Shown here piece by piece: positions 8,413 to 17,363 of a stretch of DNA of 64,000 bases. Source of the stretch: JAAYYM01 sp964631375 (GTDB taxonomy: Bacteria; Bacillota; Clostridia; Lachnospirales; Lachnospiraceae); NCBI GenBank assembly GCA_964631375.1, contig CAZVYQ010000002.1:62001-126000 (forward strand), given 5' to 3'. The position numbers were made by a program, and so were the translations under genes. Below the pieces are notes generated by a model. That model was not told the origin of the DNA. It ran no database searches and saw only the letters and a program-made list of their open reading frames with translations. The number at the start of each line of letters is the position of its first letter. The first letter of the stretch is position 1.

Positions 8413-8438
8413 AATACGCTCCTTCATGTTTGCTTTTA

Positions 8439-9224
8439 TTATATTGAGATTTTTGTTTCCTCTTTTTTAGGATTTCGGTTGACTAAAAAGAGGAGAATCA
8501 ATACCGAGACAAACAGGAGGGTGGATAAAGCGTACATTTCAGGCTTGATCCCCTTTTTGACCTCAGTATAAATTTTCGTTGATAATGTATCAAATCCTGG
8601 ACCTTTTGTAAAGTGTGTAATGATAAAATCATCAAGTGACATCGTAAAGGAAAGTAAAAATCCAGAAGCAACGCCGGATAGAATTTCAGGGAAGATGACT
8701 TTGAAAAAAGCATACACAGGTGAGGCTCCAAGATCCAATGCGGCTTCATAGGTACTGAAATTTACTTGTTTTAATTTTGGCATGACACTCAAGATCACAT
8801 AGGGTATATTAAAGGTAATGTGTGCCAGTAAAACTGTATGGAAACCGAATGCAGTACCTGCAGCAATAAAGAGAAGCATTAATGAGATGCCGGTTACAAT
8901 ATCCGCATTGAGCATGGGAATATTGGTAACACCCAGATAAAAGGTACGAAAACGTTTCTTCATGCTGAAGATACCAATGGAAGCCGCTGTTCCGACAATC
9001 GTTGCAAGCAGTGCAGATAAAAGTGCAATAATCAGAGTTGTAGACAGGGCATTCATGATTTGTTCATTTTGGAAAAGGGATACATACCATTTAAATGTGA
9101 ATCCACCCCATTTGGCACGGGTTTTACTGGAATTAAAGGAAAGCACCATCAGAGTTGCGATCGGAGCATACAGAAGGATAAAGATCAGTGCTACATATAC
9201 TTTTTTTAGTTTGTTCACAATCAT
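8439..9224 (-). CDS. potC: Spermidine/putrescine ABC transporter permease PotC
   Basis: A 261-residue membrane permease with six predicted transmembrane segments. The EAA loop (EAALDLGASPVYAFFKVIFPEI) docks onto PotA. The segment SLDDFIITHFTKGPG is characteristic of PotC. Its ATG overlaps the potB stop by the ATGA arrangement (9221-9224), with a GGGGTGAT ribosome site inside potB, so translation is probably coupled. The C-terminus is charged and cytoplasmic. Confidence 0.93.
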   Translation of the reverse strand: MIVNKLKKVYVALIFILLYAPIATLMVLSFNSSKTRAKWGGFTFKWYVSLFQNEQIMNALSTTLIIALLSALLATIVGTAASIGIFSMKKRFRTFYLGVTNIPMLNADIVTGISLMLLFIAAGTAFGFHTVLLAHITFNIPYVILSVMPKLKQVNFSTYEAALDLGASPVYAFFKVIFPEILSGVASGFLLSFTMSLDDFIITHFTKGPGFDTLSTKIYTEVKKGIKPEMYALSTLLFVSVLILLFLVNRNPKKEETKISI

Positions 9225-10036
9225 GATATCACCCCGCCATCCTTATCGTATTTTTCTGTGATAATCATACTGATGATGATGAAGATCATCAGAACCAGAG
9301 ATAATCCACTTCCTGCATGCCAGTTGCTGGCTTGTTTAAATTCCTGTTCTATGACATTACCGATTAACAGGATCTTGCTTCCACCTAATAAATCGGATAT
9401 TACAAAGGTAGTCAAGGCCGGTACAAAGACCATGGTAATCCCACTGATGACTCCGGGAATGCTTAATGGAAAGATGATCTTGATAAAGGTCTGAACACCA
9501 TTGGCACCCAAATCTCTGGCAGCATTGATGACATTTTTATCGATCTTGGACAGAACATTAAATAATGGTAGCACCATAAAGGGCAGAAAATTATATACCA
9601 TACCCAAAATGATTGCATATGGTGTGTTGATTATCTCCAGTGTCGGCAGATGTAAAAGTGTTAGTATGTTATTGATCACACCAGTCTTTTCGAGAAGAGT
9701 CTGCCAAGCGAGTGTACGTAATAGAAAGTTCATCCACATCGGAAGGATGAAAATCAATACGATAAAGCTGGATTGATTGACATTCAGATTACATAGAATC
9801 ATTGCAAGCGGATATGCGATGATCAGGCAGATCAATGTACTGATAAAGGAGAGCAGGAGAGAGAGCATTAATGCTTTGAAATTCTCCGGTGAAGCGATAG
9901 ACGTCACGTGTTCGATCGTAAAGGAACCGGATTTGTCTGTTAGTCCATAATAAAACACCATACCAAGTGGGATGATAATAAATGATATCGCCCAGAGGAG
10001 GTATGGTGTCGCAAGAAATCGTCTGTTATTCTTCAA
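9221..10036 (-). CDS. potB: Spermidine/putrescine ABC transporter permease PotB
   Basis: A 271-residue permease partner of PotC with six predicted membrane spans. Its EAA-type loop reads NAARDLGANGVQTFIKIIFPLSIPG. The start codon is TTG (complement of 10034-10036), placed 9 bases after GGAGG at 10046-10050. The gene overlaps the end of potA by 11 bases, so a weak start codon combined with coupling may tune permease levels to those of the ATPase. Confidence 0.92.
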   Translation of the reverse strand: MKNNRRFLATPYLLWAISFIIIPLGMVFYYGLTDKSGSFTIEHVTSIASPENFKALMLSLLLSFISTLICLIIAYPLAMILCNLNVNQSSFIVLIFILPMWMNFLLRTLAWQTLLEKTGVINNILTLLHLPTLEIINTPYAIILGMVYNFLPFMVLPLFNVLSKIDKNVINAARDLGANGVQTFIKIIFPLSIPGVISGITMVFVPALTTFVISDLLGGSKILLIGNVIEQEFKQASNWHAGSGLSLVLMIFIIISMIITEKYDKDGGVIS

Positions 10037-11099
10037 CGCCTACGGCCTCCTCGTCCTCAGATTCCGGTTTATGCATGATCTGTATGTCAAATGGATCGAC
10101 ATGAAGACCAACCTTCGTTCCTACCGGAAACATATCTGTACTGTGTACCAACCATTCATGGTCATTGGCCATGACTTCCATCTCATAATGCACACCCTTA
10201 AAGATCAGATGGGAGACCACACCCTGTATGGTACCCTCTGAGGGTTTGACAAGATCAATATCCTCCGGACGAATGACGACATCAACCGGTTTATTAATTC
10301 CAAATCCAGTATCTACGCACTCAAACTTAGTTCCGAGAATCTCAACGAGCTTATCCTCGATCATGGTAGAGGCGATGATGTTGGAATCACCGATAAAATC
10401 AGCCACAAAGGCATTTTCCGGTTCATTATAGATATCTTCAGGAGTTCCGATCTGTTGAATATATCCCTGGTTCATGACAACAATGGTGTCAGACATGGTC
10501 AGTGCTTCCTCTTGATCATGTGTGACATAAATAAAGGTAATACCGAGTTCGTTTTTTAAACGAATTAACTCGTACTGCATATCCTGACGTAACTTTAGAT
10601 CCAAAGCACCTAGGGGCTCATCCAGCAAAAGAACCTTCGGCTCATTGACAATGGCACGAGCAATGGCAATACGCTGTTGTTGACCGCCGCTCAGCGAATC
10701 AGGGGTTCTGTTTTCATAACCGTCCAGATTGACGAGCTTCAGTGCATATTTGATTTTGTCCTGTATGTAATCGTTGCTTTTATTTTTGATCTTCAGGCCG
10801 AATGCGATGTTATCTGCGACACTCATATGAGAAAACAAAGCATATTTCTGAAATACGGTATTTAAGGCACGCTTGTTAGGAGCAAGTGTAGTGATGTCTT
10901 TTCCATCAAAAATAACACTTCCCGTATCAGGGGCTTCAAAGCCTCCGATAATCCTCAGCGTTGTGGTTTTTCCACAACCACTGGGTCCAAGAAGTGTAAT
11001 AAATTCATTCTCACGAATGTAAAGATTCAGATCGTCAAGTACCACATCCTTACCAAAGGATTTTGTGATATTTTGTAGTTCTATCAGTTTTCTGCTCAT
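10026..11099 (-). CDS. potA: Spermidine/putrescine ABC transporter ATP-binding protein
   Basis: A 357-residue ATPase energising polyamine import. Walker A is GPSGCGKT (38-45), the signature is LSGGQQQR, Walker B is VLLLDEP with GALD, and a switch His follows in YVTHDQ. The C-terminal third is a TOBE regulatory domain (DVVIRPEDIDLV). It is the first gene of the potABCD operon. No Shine-Dalgarno sequence precedes the ATG. The best promoter ends only 8 bases upstream, so the mRNA may be leaderless. The Asp/Glu-rich C-terminal end overlaps potB. Confidence 0.95.
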   Translation of the reverse strand: MSRKLIELQNITKSFGKDVVLDDLNLYIRENEFITLLGPSGCGKTTTLRIIGGFEAPDTGSVIFDGKDITTLAPNKRALNTVFQKYALFSHMSVADNIAFGLKIKNKSNDYIQDKIKYALKLVNLDGYENRTPDSLSGGQQQRIAIARAIVNEPKVLLLDEPLGALDLKLRQDMQYELIRLKNELGITFIYVTHDQEEALTMSDTIVVMNQGYIQQIGTPEDIYNEPENAFVADFIGDSNIIASTMIEDKLVEILGTKFECVDTGFGINKPVDVVIRPEDIDLVKPSEGTIQGVVSHLIFKGVHYEMEVMANDHEWLVHSTDMFPVGTKVGLHVDPFDIQIMHKPESEDEEAVGVEE

Positions 11100-11107
11100 A
11101 AGAATAG

Positions 11108-11135
11108 ATTATATACACAATGCTATAAAAGTCAA
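11108..11135 (-). promoter_or_regulatory. Predicted potABCD promoter with start near the ATG
   Basis: On the minus strand TTGACT (11130-11135) is separated by 16 bases from a perfect TATAAT (11108-11113). The -10 ends 8 bases before the potA ATG at 11099, so transcription should begin within a few bases of the start codon. No ribosome site is visible. Confidence 0.65.
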
Positions 11136-11154
11136 TGAAATTTAAGAAAATATA

Positions 11155-11183
11155 TTAACAAAAAAAATGATATATGTTACTAT
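11155..11183 (+). promoter_or_regulatory. Predicted promoter for the lactonase-like gene
   Basis: TTAACA (11155-11160) and TACTAT (11178-11183) are 17 bases apart, 38 bases before the chosen start at 11221. It is divergent from the potA promoter; the two -35 boxes are only about 20 bases apart, so a shared regulator is possible. Confidence 0.55.
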
Positions 11184-11220
11184 AAAAAAGTATCTTTACG
11201 AGAATGAGGAGGCTGTGAAT

Positions 11221-12276
11221 ATGAAGGGTGACAAATATGTAGCTTATGTGGCGACTTACACGCAGGGGAATGACAAAGGAATCCAGATTTATGACGTGGA
11301 CGTCAATGCAGGGAGAATGACAGCAAGAGAGCAGGTAAAGATCACCAATCCCTCTTATTTTACGATTTCTCACAACCTAAAATTTTTATATTCAATTACA
11401 GACCTTGGAGTAGAATCTTTTAGAATTTTACAGGATGGTGGACTGGAATTTGTCAACCATGCTCCGATTAACGGGATGAGAGGTTGCTATATCTCTACAG
11501 ACTATAATGATCGTTATATCTTTGTCGCAGGTTATCATGACGGAAAGATTACTGTACTGAGAATTAAGGAAGATGGTGGTGTCGGCGAGATCACGGATGA
11601 GGTCTTTCATAAAGGTATGGGCAGTATCTCAGAGAGGAATTTTAGACCTCATGTCAGTTGTGTGAAAATGACAAGAGATAATCATTTCCTCTGTGCTGCA
11701 GATCTCGGACTGGATCACGTCAAGATTTATCGATTTGATGACGCAACAGGTAAGATCAAGCTGATCGATGTGGTACGTTGTGAGTTGGAATCGGCACCGA
11801 AATACATCAAGTTTCGTAAGGATGGGAAATTTGCTTATATCATACATGAATTAAAGAATATCATAGATGTCTATGCCTATGAGGAAGAAAACGATTATCC
11901 GAAATTCACCAAAATCCAAACGGTATCGACACTCAACGAATATCATGCCGGAGGATCTGCCGCATGTGCCATGAAGTTTTCAATCGATAACAAGTATCTC
12001 TTTTGCTCCAATGCAGGGGATAATTCAGTTGGTGCTTTTGCGATTGATGCAAAGACGGGAATGCTATCCAAGAAATTTGTGCTCCCGGTCAGTGGTGATT
12101 ATCCTAAGGACATCGGTATCTTTCCTAATACAAAATATATCGTCAGTCTGAATCACGAATCAGACAGCATGACATTTTTCCATGCTGATATGGAGAAAAA
12201 TACGATTGTAATGAATGGTCGAGAGTTAAAGATCAATAAAGGTAATTGTATTGTCATTTTGAAGGTCAATGAATAA
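11221..12276 (+). CDS. Lactonase family protein (6-phosphogluconolactonase-like beta-propeller)
   Basis: A 351-residue seven-bladed beta-propeller of the YkgB/Pgl-type lactonase family, which would hydrolyse 6-phosphogluconolactone or a related sugar lactone. Repeated blade strands end in patterns such as FLYSITDLG, YIFVAGYHDG, FLCAADLGLDHVKIYRFD, FAYIIHELKNIIDVY and YLFCSNAGDNSVGAFAID. RPHVSC and the late SLNHESDSMTFF are typical. The start at 11221 has GAGGAGG 8 bases upstream; a longer form from 11167 lacks one. It stands alone and converges on aroC with a gap of only 7 bases. The substrate is inferred from the family. Confidence 0.8.
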   Translation: MKGDKYVAYVATYTQGNDKGIQIYDVDVNAGRMTAREQVKITNPSYFTISHNLKFLYSITDLGVESFRILQDGGLEFVNHAPINGMRGCYISTDYNDRYIFVAGYHDGKITVLRIKEDGGVGEITDEVFHKGMGSISERNFRPHVSCVKMTRDNHFLCAADLGLDHVKIYRFDDATGKIKLIDVVRCELESAPKYIKFRKDGKFAYIIHELKNIIDVYAYEEENDYPKFTKIQTVSTLNEYHAGGSAACAMKFSIDNKYLFCSNAGDNSVGAFAIDAKTGMLSKKFVLPVSGDYPKDIGIFPNTKYIVSLNHESDSMTFFHADMEKNTIVMNGRELKINKGNCIVILKVNE

Positions 12277-12283
12277 TGGATTT

Positions 12284-13384
12284 TTAGCCCTGATAGAATC
12301 TTACCAGCTCATCCATTTTAGAATGCATATTTTGAAATAATAGATCCACAAGCGTGATTGCTGTCATGGATTCAACAACAACAACGGCTCTTGGAACAAT
12401 TACAGGATCATGTCTTCCCTTGACAGAGATTTCAATATCTTCCCCATTTTGGTTTACTGTCTGCTGTAGGGATGTGATCGAAGGAGTCGGTTTCACCGCA
12501 CAATGCAGAATGATATCATCACCATCACTGATTCCACCAAGAATTCCACCGGCATGGTTGGTTTTCTTGGTAATTTTTTGCCCGTTTGTTTTGAAAGCAT
12601 CATTATTTTGCAGTCCGGTCCGAAAGGCAGCACTTTTGCCTGAACCGACTTCAAATGCTTTGATTGCACCGATTGACATGATGGCCTTTGCGAGATTTGC
12701 ATCCAGTTTATCAAAAACAGGCTCGCCGATACCGGCAGGCATGCCTGTAACAATACAGTCTATGGTTCCGCCCGCTGAGTCCCCTTTTTTAATACAATCT
12801 TCCAAAAAAACTGCAGTACGAGCAGCAGCAGATTCATCGGGCATAAAAAAAGGATTTTTTGAAATAACTGAGGCATCAAATAAATCTTCATTGATCTCAA
12901 TTGGTCCGATGGAACGGGTGTAGGTACACAGACGGATGGATAAAGCGGAGAGTATTTTGGAAGCTACAGCACCTGCTGCCACACGCCCGATTGTTTCACG
13001 ACCGGATGAACGTCCCCCACCACGATAATCACGAAATCCATATTTGGCATCAAAGGTATAGTCAGCATGCCCCGGACGATAATAAGATTTGATTTCGCTG
13101 TAATCATGTGATTTTTGATCCTGATTCATGATCTGGATTGAAATGGGTGTACCTGTTGTTCTTCCCTCAAAAACTCCGGAAAGAATACTGGCCTGATCTG
13201 ATTCCTTACGACTTGTTGCAAACTTGGAACTGCCAGGTTTTCTTCGATCCAGAAATTCCTGAATGTCCATTTCTGATAGTGGCAAGCCGGCAGGACAACC
13301 GTCTATGATGACCCCGACTGCAGTGCCATGAGATTCTCCCCATGTAGTAATTTGAAATTGATTTCCGAATGTTGAACCTGCCAT
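12284..13384 (-). CDS. aroC: Chorismate synthase
   Basis: FMN-dependent enzyme converting EPSP to chorismate, the last step of the shikimate pathway. The 366-residue length is normal. The N-terminal signature GNQFQITTWGESHG, the central RPGHADYTFDAKYGFRDYRGGGRSSGRET and the C-terminal KGRHDPVIVPRAVVVVESM are all intact. AAGGAGC lies upstream of the ATG. It is monocistronic here; no other shikimate gene is in the window. Its 3' end abuts the lactonase gene without a visible terminator. Confidence 0.97.
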   Translation of the reverse strand: MAGSTFGNQFQITTWGESHGTAVGVIIDGCPAGLPLSEMDIQEFLDRRKPGSSKFATSRKESDQASILSGVFEGRTTGTPISIQIMNQDQKSHDYSEIKSYYRPGHADYTFDAKYGFRDYRGGGRSSGRETIGRVAAGAVASKILSALSIRLCTYTRSIGPIEINEDLFDASVISKNPFFMPDESAAARTAVFLEDCIKKGDSAGGTIDCIVTGMPAGIGEPVFDKLDANLAKAIMSIGAIKAFEVGSGKSAAFRTGLQNNDAFKTNGQKITKKTNHAGGILGGISDGDDIILHCAVKPTPSITSLQQTVNQNGEDIEISVKGRHDPVIVPRAVVVVESMTAITLVDLLFQNMHSKMDELVRFYQG

Positions 13385-13437
13385 TTGATTGCTCCTTACA
13401 TTTGCGGTGAGAAATTAACCAAGATTAATTTTGGTTT

Positions 13438-13466
13438 GTTATCGTATTTGAATCATTTGATGTCAA
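13438..13466 (-). promoter_or_regulatory. Predicted aroC promoter
   Basis: On the minus strand TTGACA (13461-13466) lies 17 bases before GATAAC (13438-13443), giving a leader of roughly 45 bases before the ATG at 13384. The leader can form a short AACCAA/TTGGTT hairpin; no known riboswitch fold is recognisable. Confidence 0.55.
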
Positions 13467-13585
13467 TTAGTATACAGGTTTCTATGACATTTGTAAACTT
13501 GATGTCTGGCAATATTACATGTAAAACGCATGTCAGTATTGCGTAGATATGAGGTAAATATAAGGTAAATATGAGGAAAAAAGTA

Positions 13586-13615
13586 TATACAAAACACTTC
13601 AAAATGTGATATGAT
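13586..13615 (+). promoter_or_regulatory. Possible promoter for the VanY-type gene
   Basis: TATACA (13586-13591) and TATGAT (13610-13615) are 18 bases apart. The -35 is weak. Just upstream, at about 13549-13575, a short direct repeat of AGGTAAATAT occurs. The rest of the gap from 13385 shows nothing else. Confidence 0.35.
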
Positions 13616-13651
13616 GTTGAGTTGTATGAGAACGAAAGAGGAAGTATCAAT

Positions 13652-14605
13652 ATGTATTTTCAAGAGCATATGATTTCGAAGTTGATTGCATTCGGAAAAG
13701 TTCATAAAGCGTTTAAGTATCCTGTTTTAATCTTGATTACAGGTTTTTTTGCAGTTCATCATTTATTGCAGAAACTATATAGAGAACGTGGAAGATGCTT
13801 TGCTATTCTATCGGCAGTATTAATCTTTTTTGTGAGCAGTTCGTTTGCAGATCAGGTACAGACGGGTGCTTTTATGGAACAGGGTATTGAACATGAGACA
13901 GACGAGATGCTTATAATCAGCAAATTGCCTGATAAATATATTGCACAGAATGAAACACCCAAAACAAATGATGTGGCAAATGATGTTATAGAACTTTATG
14001 ATGAGAACGAAAAGCCGATAGAGGCTTCTTTTGAGGATGACTGGAAACTGATTCTCGTAAATAAACAAAACATGGTTCCATCTGATTATACCTTTGAATT
14101 GGGTACCATCAGAGGAAGTATACAAGCCGATGTCAGAATCTTGGATGATCTGAACACAATGATTGAGGATGCTAAAAAGGATGGGATTTATCTGACTGTG
14201 TGTTCAGGATGCCGGGATTACAACCGACAAACTGTTTTATTTGATAAGAAAATCAGAAACTATATGGGAAAGGGAATGTCCTATTTTGATGCATATTCTA
14301 TAGCATCGCAGGCAGTCACGATTCCGGGTAAAAGTGAGCATCAGATTGGATTGGCACTGGATATCATCTGTAATCACTATTCAGATCTAAATGAGGGATT
14401 TGCAGATACAGACGCAGGAAGATGGCTGGCAGAAAACAGTGATCAATATGGATTCATTCTCAGATATCCCAAAGGGAAGGAAAACATAACCGGAATTGAG
14501 TATGAACCATGGCATTTCAGATATGTGGGACAGGAAGCAGCAACTTCCATAACAGAACAAGGAATCACATTGGAAGAGTATGTAGAACAGATTGGGTTAA
14601 AGTGA
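13652..14605 (+). CDS. D-alanyl-D-alanine carboxypeptidase, M15B/VanY type
   Basis: A 317-residue membrane-anchored zinc peptidase that trims the terminal D-Ala from peptidoglycan stem peptides. Two hydrophobic stretches occupy residues 24-75, followed by an acidic linker and the VanY domain. Zinc and catalytic signatures are SEHQIGLALDI (SxHxxGxAxD) and EPWHFRYVG (ExWHxRY). SGCRDYNRQ corresponds to the usual SGYRS substrate region. I chose the ATG at 13652, about 8 bases after an AGAGGAAG site; an ATG at 13622 has none. The stop is 1 base from the tgt ATG. This is a chromosomal cell-wall enzyme; no vanHAX-like context suggests resistance. Confidence 0.85.
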   Translation: MYFQEHMISKLIAFGKVHKAFKYPVLILITGFFAVHHLLQKLYRERGRCFAILSAVLIFFVSSSFADQVQTGAFMEQGIEHETDEMLIISKLPDKYIAQNETPKTNDVANDVIELYDENEKPIEASFEDDWKLILVNKQNMVPSDYTFELGTIRGSIQADVRILDDLNTMIEDAKKDGIYLTVCSGCRDYNRQTVLFDKKIRNYMGKGMSYFDAYSIASQAVTIPGKSEHQIGLALDIICNHYSDLNEGFADTDAGRWLAENSDQYGFILRYPKGKENITGIEYEPWHFRYVGQEAATSITEQGITLEEYVEQIGLK

Positions 14606-14606
14606 T

Positions 14607-15737
14607 ATGTATCGTTTGATTAAAAAAGAGGGTAGAGCAAAGAGAGCAGAACTTACAACTGTACACGGAGTCATTCAGACTCCGGTATTTATGAACGTGG
14701 GAACAGCTGCTGCAATTAAGGGAGCTGTATCAACAGAGGATCTGTTAACCATCAGAACGCAGGTGGAGCTTTCCAACACTTATCATCTCCATGTAAGACC
14801 GGGAGATGAAGTGGTAAAGAAGTTGGGAGGACTCCACAAGTTTATGGTATGGGACAGGCCGATATTAACAGATTCCGGCGGGTTTCAGGTATTTTCATTG
14901 AGCGGGCTTCGAAAGATCAAGGAGGAAGGCGTTTATTTTCACTCCCATATTGACGGAAGAAAGATTTTTATGGGTCCTGAAGAAAGTATGAAAATACAGT
15001 CCAATCTTGCATCAACGATTGCAATGGCGTTTGATGAATGTCCGAATGCCAAGGCTGAGCGAGAGTATGTTCAAAATTCTGTCGACAGGACAACCAGATG
15101 GCTGTTAAGATGTATCAATGAAATGGAAAAACTGAATCTGATGCCGGATACCATCAATAAAGATCAAATGCTGTTTGGAATCAATCAGGGTGCTATTTAT
15201 ACGGATATCAGAATCGAACATGCAAAGAGAATCTCTGAATTTGACTTGGATGGATATGCAATCGGCGGACTGGCTGTTGGAGAAACTCATGAGGAGATGT
15301 ATCATACGATCGAGGAGACCGTTCCGTATCTGCCGGAAGATAAGCCTACCTATCTGATGGGTGTCGGAACACCTGCCAATATTCTCGAATGTGTGGAACG
15401 TGGCGTTGATTTTTTTGACTGTGTCTATCCTTCAAGAAATGGAAGACACGGACATGTTTATACGAACTATGGGAAAATCAATCTGTTTAATAACAGGTAT
15501 GAGTTGGATGATTCCCCAATTGAGGAGGGGTGCGGCTGCCCAACCTGCCGTCGTTACTCAAGAGCCTACATCAGGCATCTGTTGAAAGCAAAGGAAATGT
15601 TGGGGATGAGACTTTGCGTCTTGCATAATTTATATTTTTATAATATGATGATGGAAGAAATAAGAGAGGCTCTGGATCAGGGCAATTTTGCAGCATATAA
15701 AAGGCAGAAGCTTTTCAATATGACAAGAAATGAATGA
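14607..15737 (+). CDS. tgt: tRNA-guanine transglycosylase (queuine/preQ1)
   Basis: Exchanges guanine 34 for preQ1 in GUN-anticodon tRNAs. The 376-residue length is normal. Substrate and catalytic regions are intact: LTDSGGFQVFSL (Asp), GYAIGGLAVGE, the nucleophile motif FFDCVYPSRNGRHGHVYT, and the zinc site CGCPTCRRYSRAYIRHL with a later His in CVLHNLYF. It follows the VanY gene by 1 base and overlaps the upstream region of yajC. This tgt-yajC order is widely conserved. No queuosine synthesis genes are in the window. Confidence 0.97.
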   Translation: MYRLIKKEGRAKRAELTTVHGVIQTPVFMNVGTAAAIKGAVSTEDLLTIRTQVELSNTYHLHVRPGDEVVKKLGGLHKFMVWDRPILTDSGGFQVFSLSGLRKIKEEGVYFHSHIDGRKIFMGPEESMKIQSNLASTIAMAFDECPNAKAEREYVQNSVDRTTRWLLRCINEMEKLNLMPDTINKDQMLFGINQGAIYTDIRIEHAKRISEFDLDGYAIGGLAVGETHEEMYHTIEETVPYLPEDKPTYLMGVGTPANILECVERGVDFFDCVYPSRNGRHGHVYTNYGKINLFNNRYELDDSPIEEGCGCPTCRRYSRAYIRHLLKAKEMLGMRLCVLHNLYFYNMMMEEIREALDQGNFAAYKRQKLFNMTRNE

Positions 15738-15753
15738 AATCGGAGGATTTGAA

Positions 15754-16074
15754 ATGAACGGATTATTAAGTGCAGCAGCCGGTGCGGCTCCTGAAAGCAA
15801 CATGATTGTGATTGTTCTGTATGTGGTAGTAATCGGAGGCTTTTTCTATTTTGCAATGATTCGGCCACAAAAGAAAGAACAGAAAAGAATGAATGCACTG
15901 CTTTCCAGTATGGAAGTAGGAGACAGTGTTCTCACAAGCAGCGGTTTTTACGGGATTGTAATTGATATCACAGATGATACTGTTATCGTAGAATTTGGTA
16001 ATAACAAAAACTGCAGGATTCCAATGCAGAAAACAGCTATTTCCCAAGTAGAAAAGCCTGATACAGATGCATGA
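15754..16074 (+). CDS. yajC: Preprotein translocase subunit YajC
   Basis: A 106-residue accessory subunit of the Sec translocon (SecDF-YajC). One membrane helix near the N-terminus (about 16-38) is followed by the hallmark MIRPQKKEQKRM and a small cytoplasmic beta domain with VGDSVLTSSGFYGIV. I chose the ATG at 15754, with GGAGGA at 15742-15747; the ATG at 15730 lies inside tgt without a site. A terminator follows. secD and secF are not in the window. Confidence 0.93.
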   Translation: MNGLLSAAAGAAPESNMIVIVLYVVVIGGFFYFAMIRPQKKEQKRMNALLSSMEVGDSVLTSSGFYGIVIDITDDTVIVEFGNNKNCRIPMQKTAISQVEKPDTDA

Positions 16075-16080
16075 TGAGAG

Positions 16081-16109
16081 ATCGAGTGGTTAGCCACTCG
16101 ATTTTTTTT
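16081..16109 (+). terminator. Intrinsic terminator after yajC
   Basis: A 9-bp stem pairs ATCGAGTGG (16081-16089) with CCACTCGAT (16094-16102) around a TTAG loop, followed by a run of eight T. It ends the VanY-tgt-yajC transcript. Confidence 0.92.
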
Positions 16110-16213
16110 GTTATAGAAAACTGCTTTAATATAACAATCAGTTATGCCACTTATCACTAGACATTATACCTTGATATTTGCATTTAAATAAGATAAGATA
16201 ATATGTAATTGTT

Positions 16214-16241
16214 TTGAAAAAAGTACTGATTATAGTAAAAT
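16214..16241 (+). promoter_or_regulatory. Predicted promoter of leuB-ilvD-ilvB
   Basis: TTGAAA (16214-16219) and TAAAAT (16236-16241) are 16 bases apart, 28 bases before the leuB ATG. The leader would be only about 20 bases, too short for a T-box or leader-peptide attenuator. Confidence 0.6.
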
Positions 16242-16269
16242 CAGCATTGAAAAGAGGAGAGACAGTACA

Positions 16270-17352
16270 ATGAAATATAAGATTGCAAGTATTAAGGGTG
16301 ATGGTATCGGCCCTGAAATTATATTAGAGGCTCAGAAGGTCATTCGGAAAATCGGTGAAAAGTATGGTCATGAGTTTTGTTTTACAGAGATTTTAATGGG
16401 GGGTGCATCGATTGATGTAAACGGAGTGCCGCTAACCGATGAAACAATAGAGATCGCAAAGAAATCAGATGCAGTGCTGATGGGTTCGATCGGAGGAGAT
16501 ACAACCACTTCGCCATGGTATAAGCTTGAACCGCAATTACGCCCAGAGGCAGGTCTTTTGAAACTGAGAAAGGAACTGAATTTATTTGCAAATCTTAGGC
16601 CTGCTGTATTATATTCCGTACTTGCAGACGCTTGTCCGTTAAAAAAGGAGATCGCTGATCAGGGATTTGATATGATGATTATGCGTGAGTTGACAGGGGG
16701 TCTCTATTTTGGAGAACGTAAGACGATCGAAGAAAACGGTATCAAAAAGGCTATAGATACGTTGACCTACGATGAAAATGAGATCAGAAGGATTGCGATT
16801 AAGGGTTTTGAAATTGCAATGAAACGCAACAGGAAAGTGACAAGTGTAGATAAGGCAAATGTACTGGACTCTTCCAGACTTTGGAGAAGTGTTGTGGCAG
16901 AAGTTGCAAAGTCTTATCCGATGGTGCAGTTAGAAAATATGTTAGTGGATAATTGTGCAATGCAGTTGGTAAGAGATCCTTCTCAGTTTGATGTGATACT
17001 GACTGAGAATATGTTTGGAGATATATTATCCGATGAGGCCAGTATGGTAACAGGCTCGATCGGAATGCTTGCGTCGGCAAGTCTGAATGATACCAAATTC
17101 GGTTTATATGAACCAAGTCATGGATCGGCACCTGATATTGCAGGTAAGAATTTGGCAAATCCTATCGCAACAATATTATCTGCATCTATGATGTTACGGT
17201 ATTCATTTGATCTCGAAAAAGAGGCAGATGCAGTAGATACTGCCGTAAGGAGTGTCCTGGATGAGGGTTATCGTACAAAGGATATTATGTCAGATGGATG
17301 TAAAGAAGTTGGAACCATACAAATGGGTTCATTGATAACAGATAGAATATAG
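16270..17352 (+). CDS. leuB: 3-isopropylmalate dehydrogenase
   Basis: Oxidative decarboxylation of 3-isopropylmalate in leucine synthesis. The 360-residue length is normal. The family features are KGDGIGPEI at the N-terminus, LLKLRKELNLFANLRPA, MIMRELTGGLYFGERK, the metal-binding TENMFGDILSDEASM and the NAD-side YEPSHGSAPDIAGK. AGAGGAGAG precedes the ATG. It opens an operon with ilvD 11 bases downstream. leuA and leuCD are not in the window. Confidence 0.96.
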   Translation: MKYKIASIKGDGIGPEIILEAQKVIRKIGEKYGHEFCFTEILMGGASIDVNGVPLTDETIEIAKKSDAVLMGSIGGDTTTSPWYKLEPQLRPEAGLLKLRKELNLFANLRPAVLYSVLADACPLKKEIADQGFDMMIMRELTGGLYFGERKTIEENGIKKAIDTLTYDENEIRRIAIKGFEIAMKRNRKVTSVDKANVLDSSRLWRSVVAEVAKSYPMVQLENMLVDNCAMQLVRDPSQFDVILTENMFGDILSDEASMVTGSIGMLASASLNDTKFGLYEPSHGSAPDIAGKNLANPIATILSASMMLRYSFDLEKEADAVDTAVRSVLDEGYRTKDIMSDGCKEVGTIQMGSLITDRI

Positions 17353-17363
17353 GAGGAGAAATC

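Noticed and set aside
12354..12923. 189-codon plus-strand frame inside aroC
   Set aside because: It is a shadow of aroC on the opposite strand, without a ribosome site or recognisable domain.
13540..13580. Short AGGTAAATAT direct repeats as a regulatory iteron array
   Set aside because: Only two full copies occur in AT-rich sequence; this is too little to support an operator or origin.
13652..14605. Vancomycin-resistance vanY gene
   Set aside because: No vanHAX or vanRS neighbours; it sits in a housekeeping operon with tgt and yajC, so it is a cell-wall carboxypeptidase.
16110..16269. T-box or attenuator before leuB
   Set aside because: A -35/-10 pair lies only 28 bases from the ATG and no T-box core sequence or long leader structure is visible.
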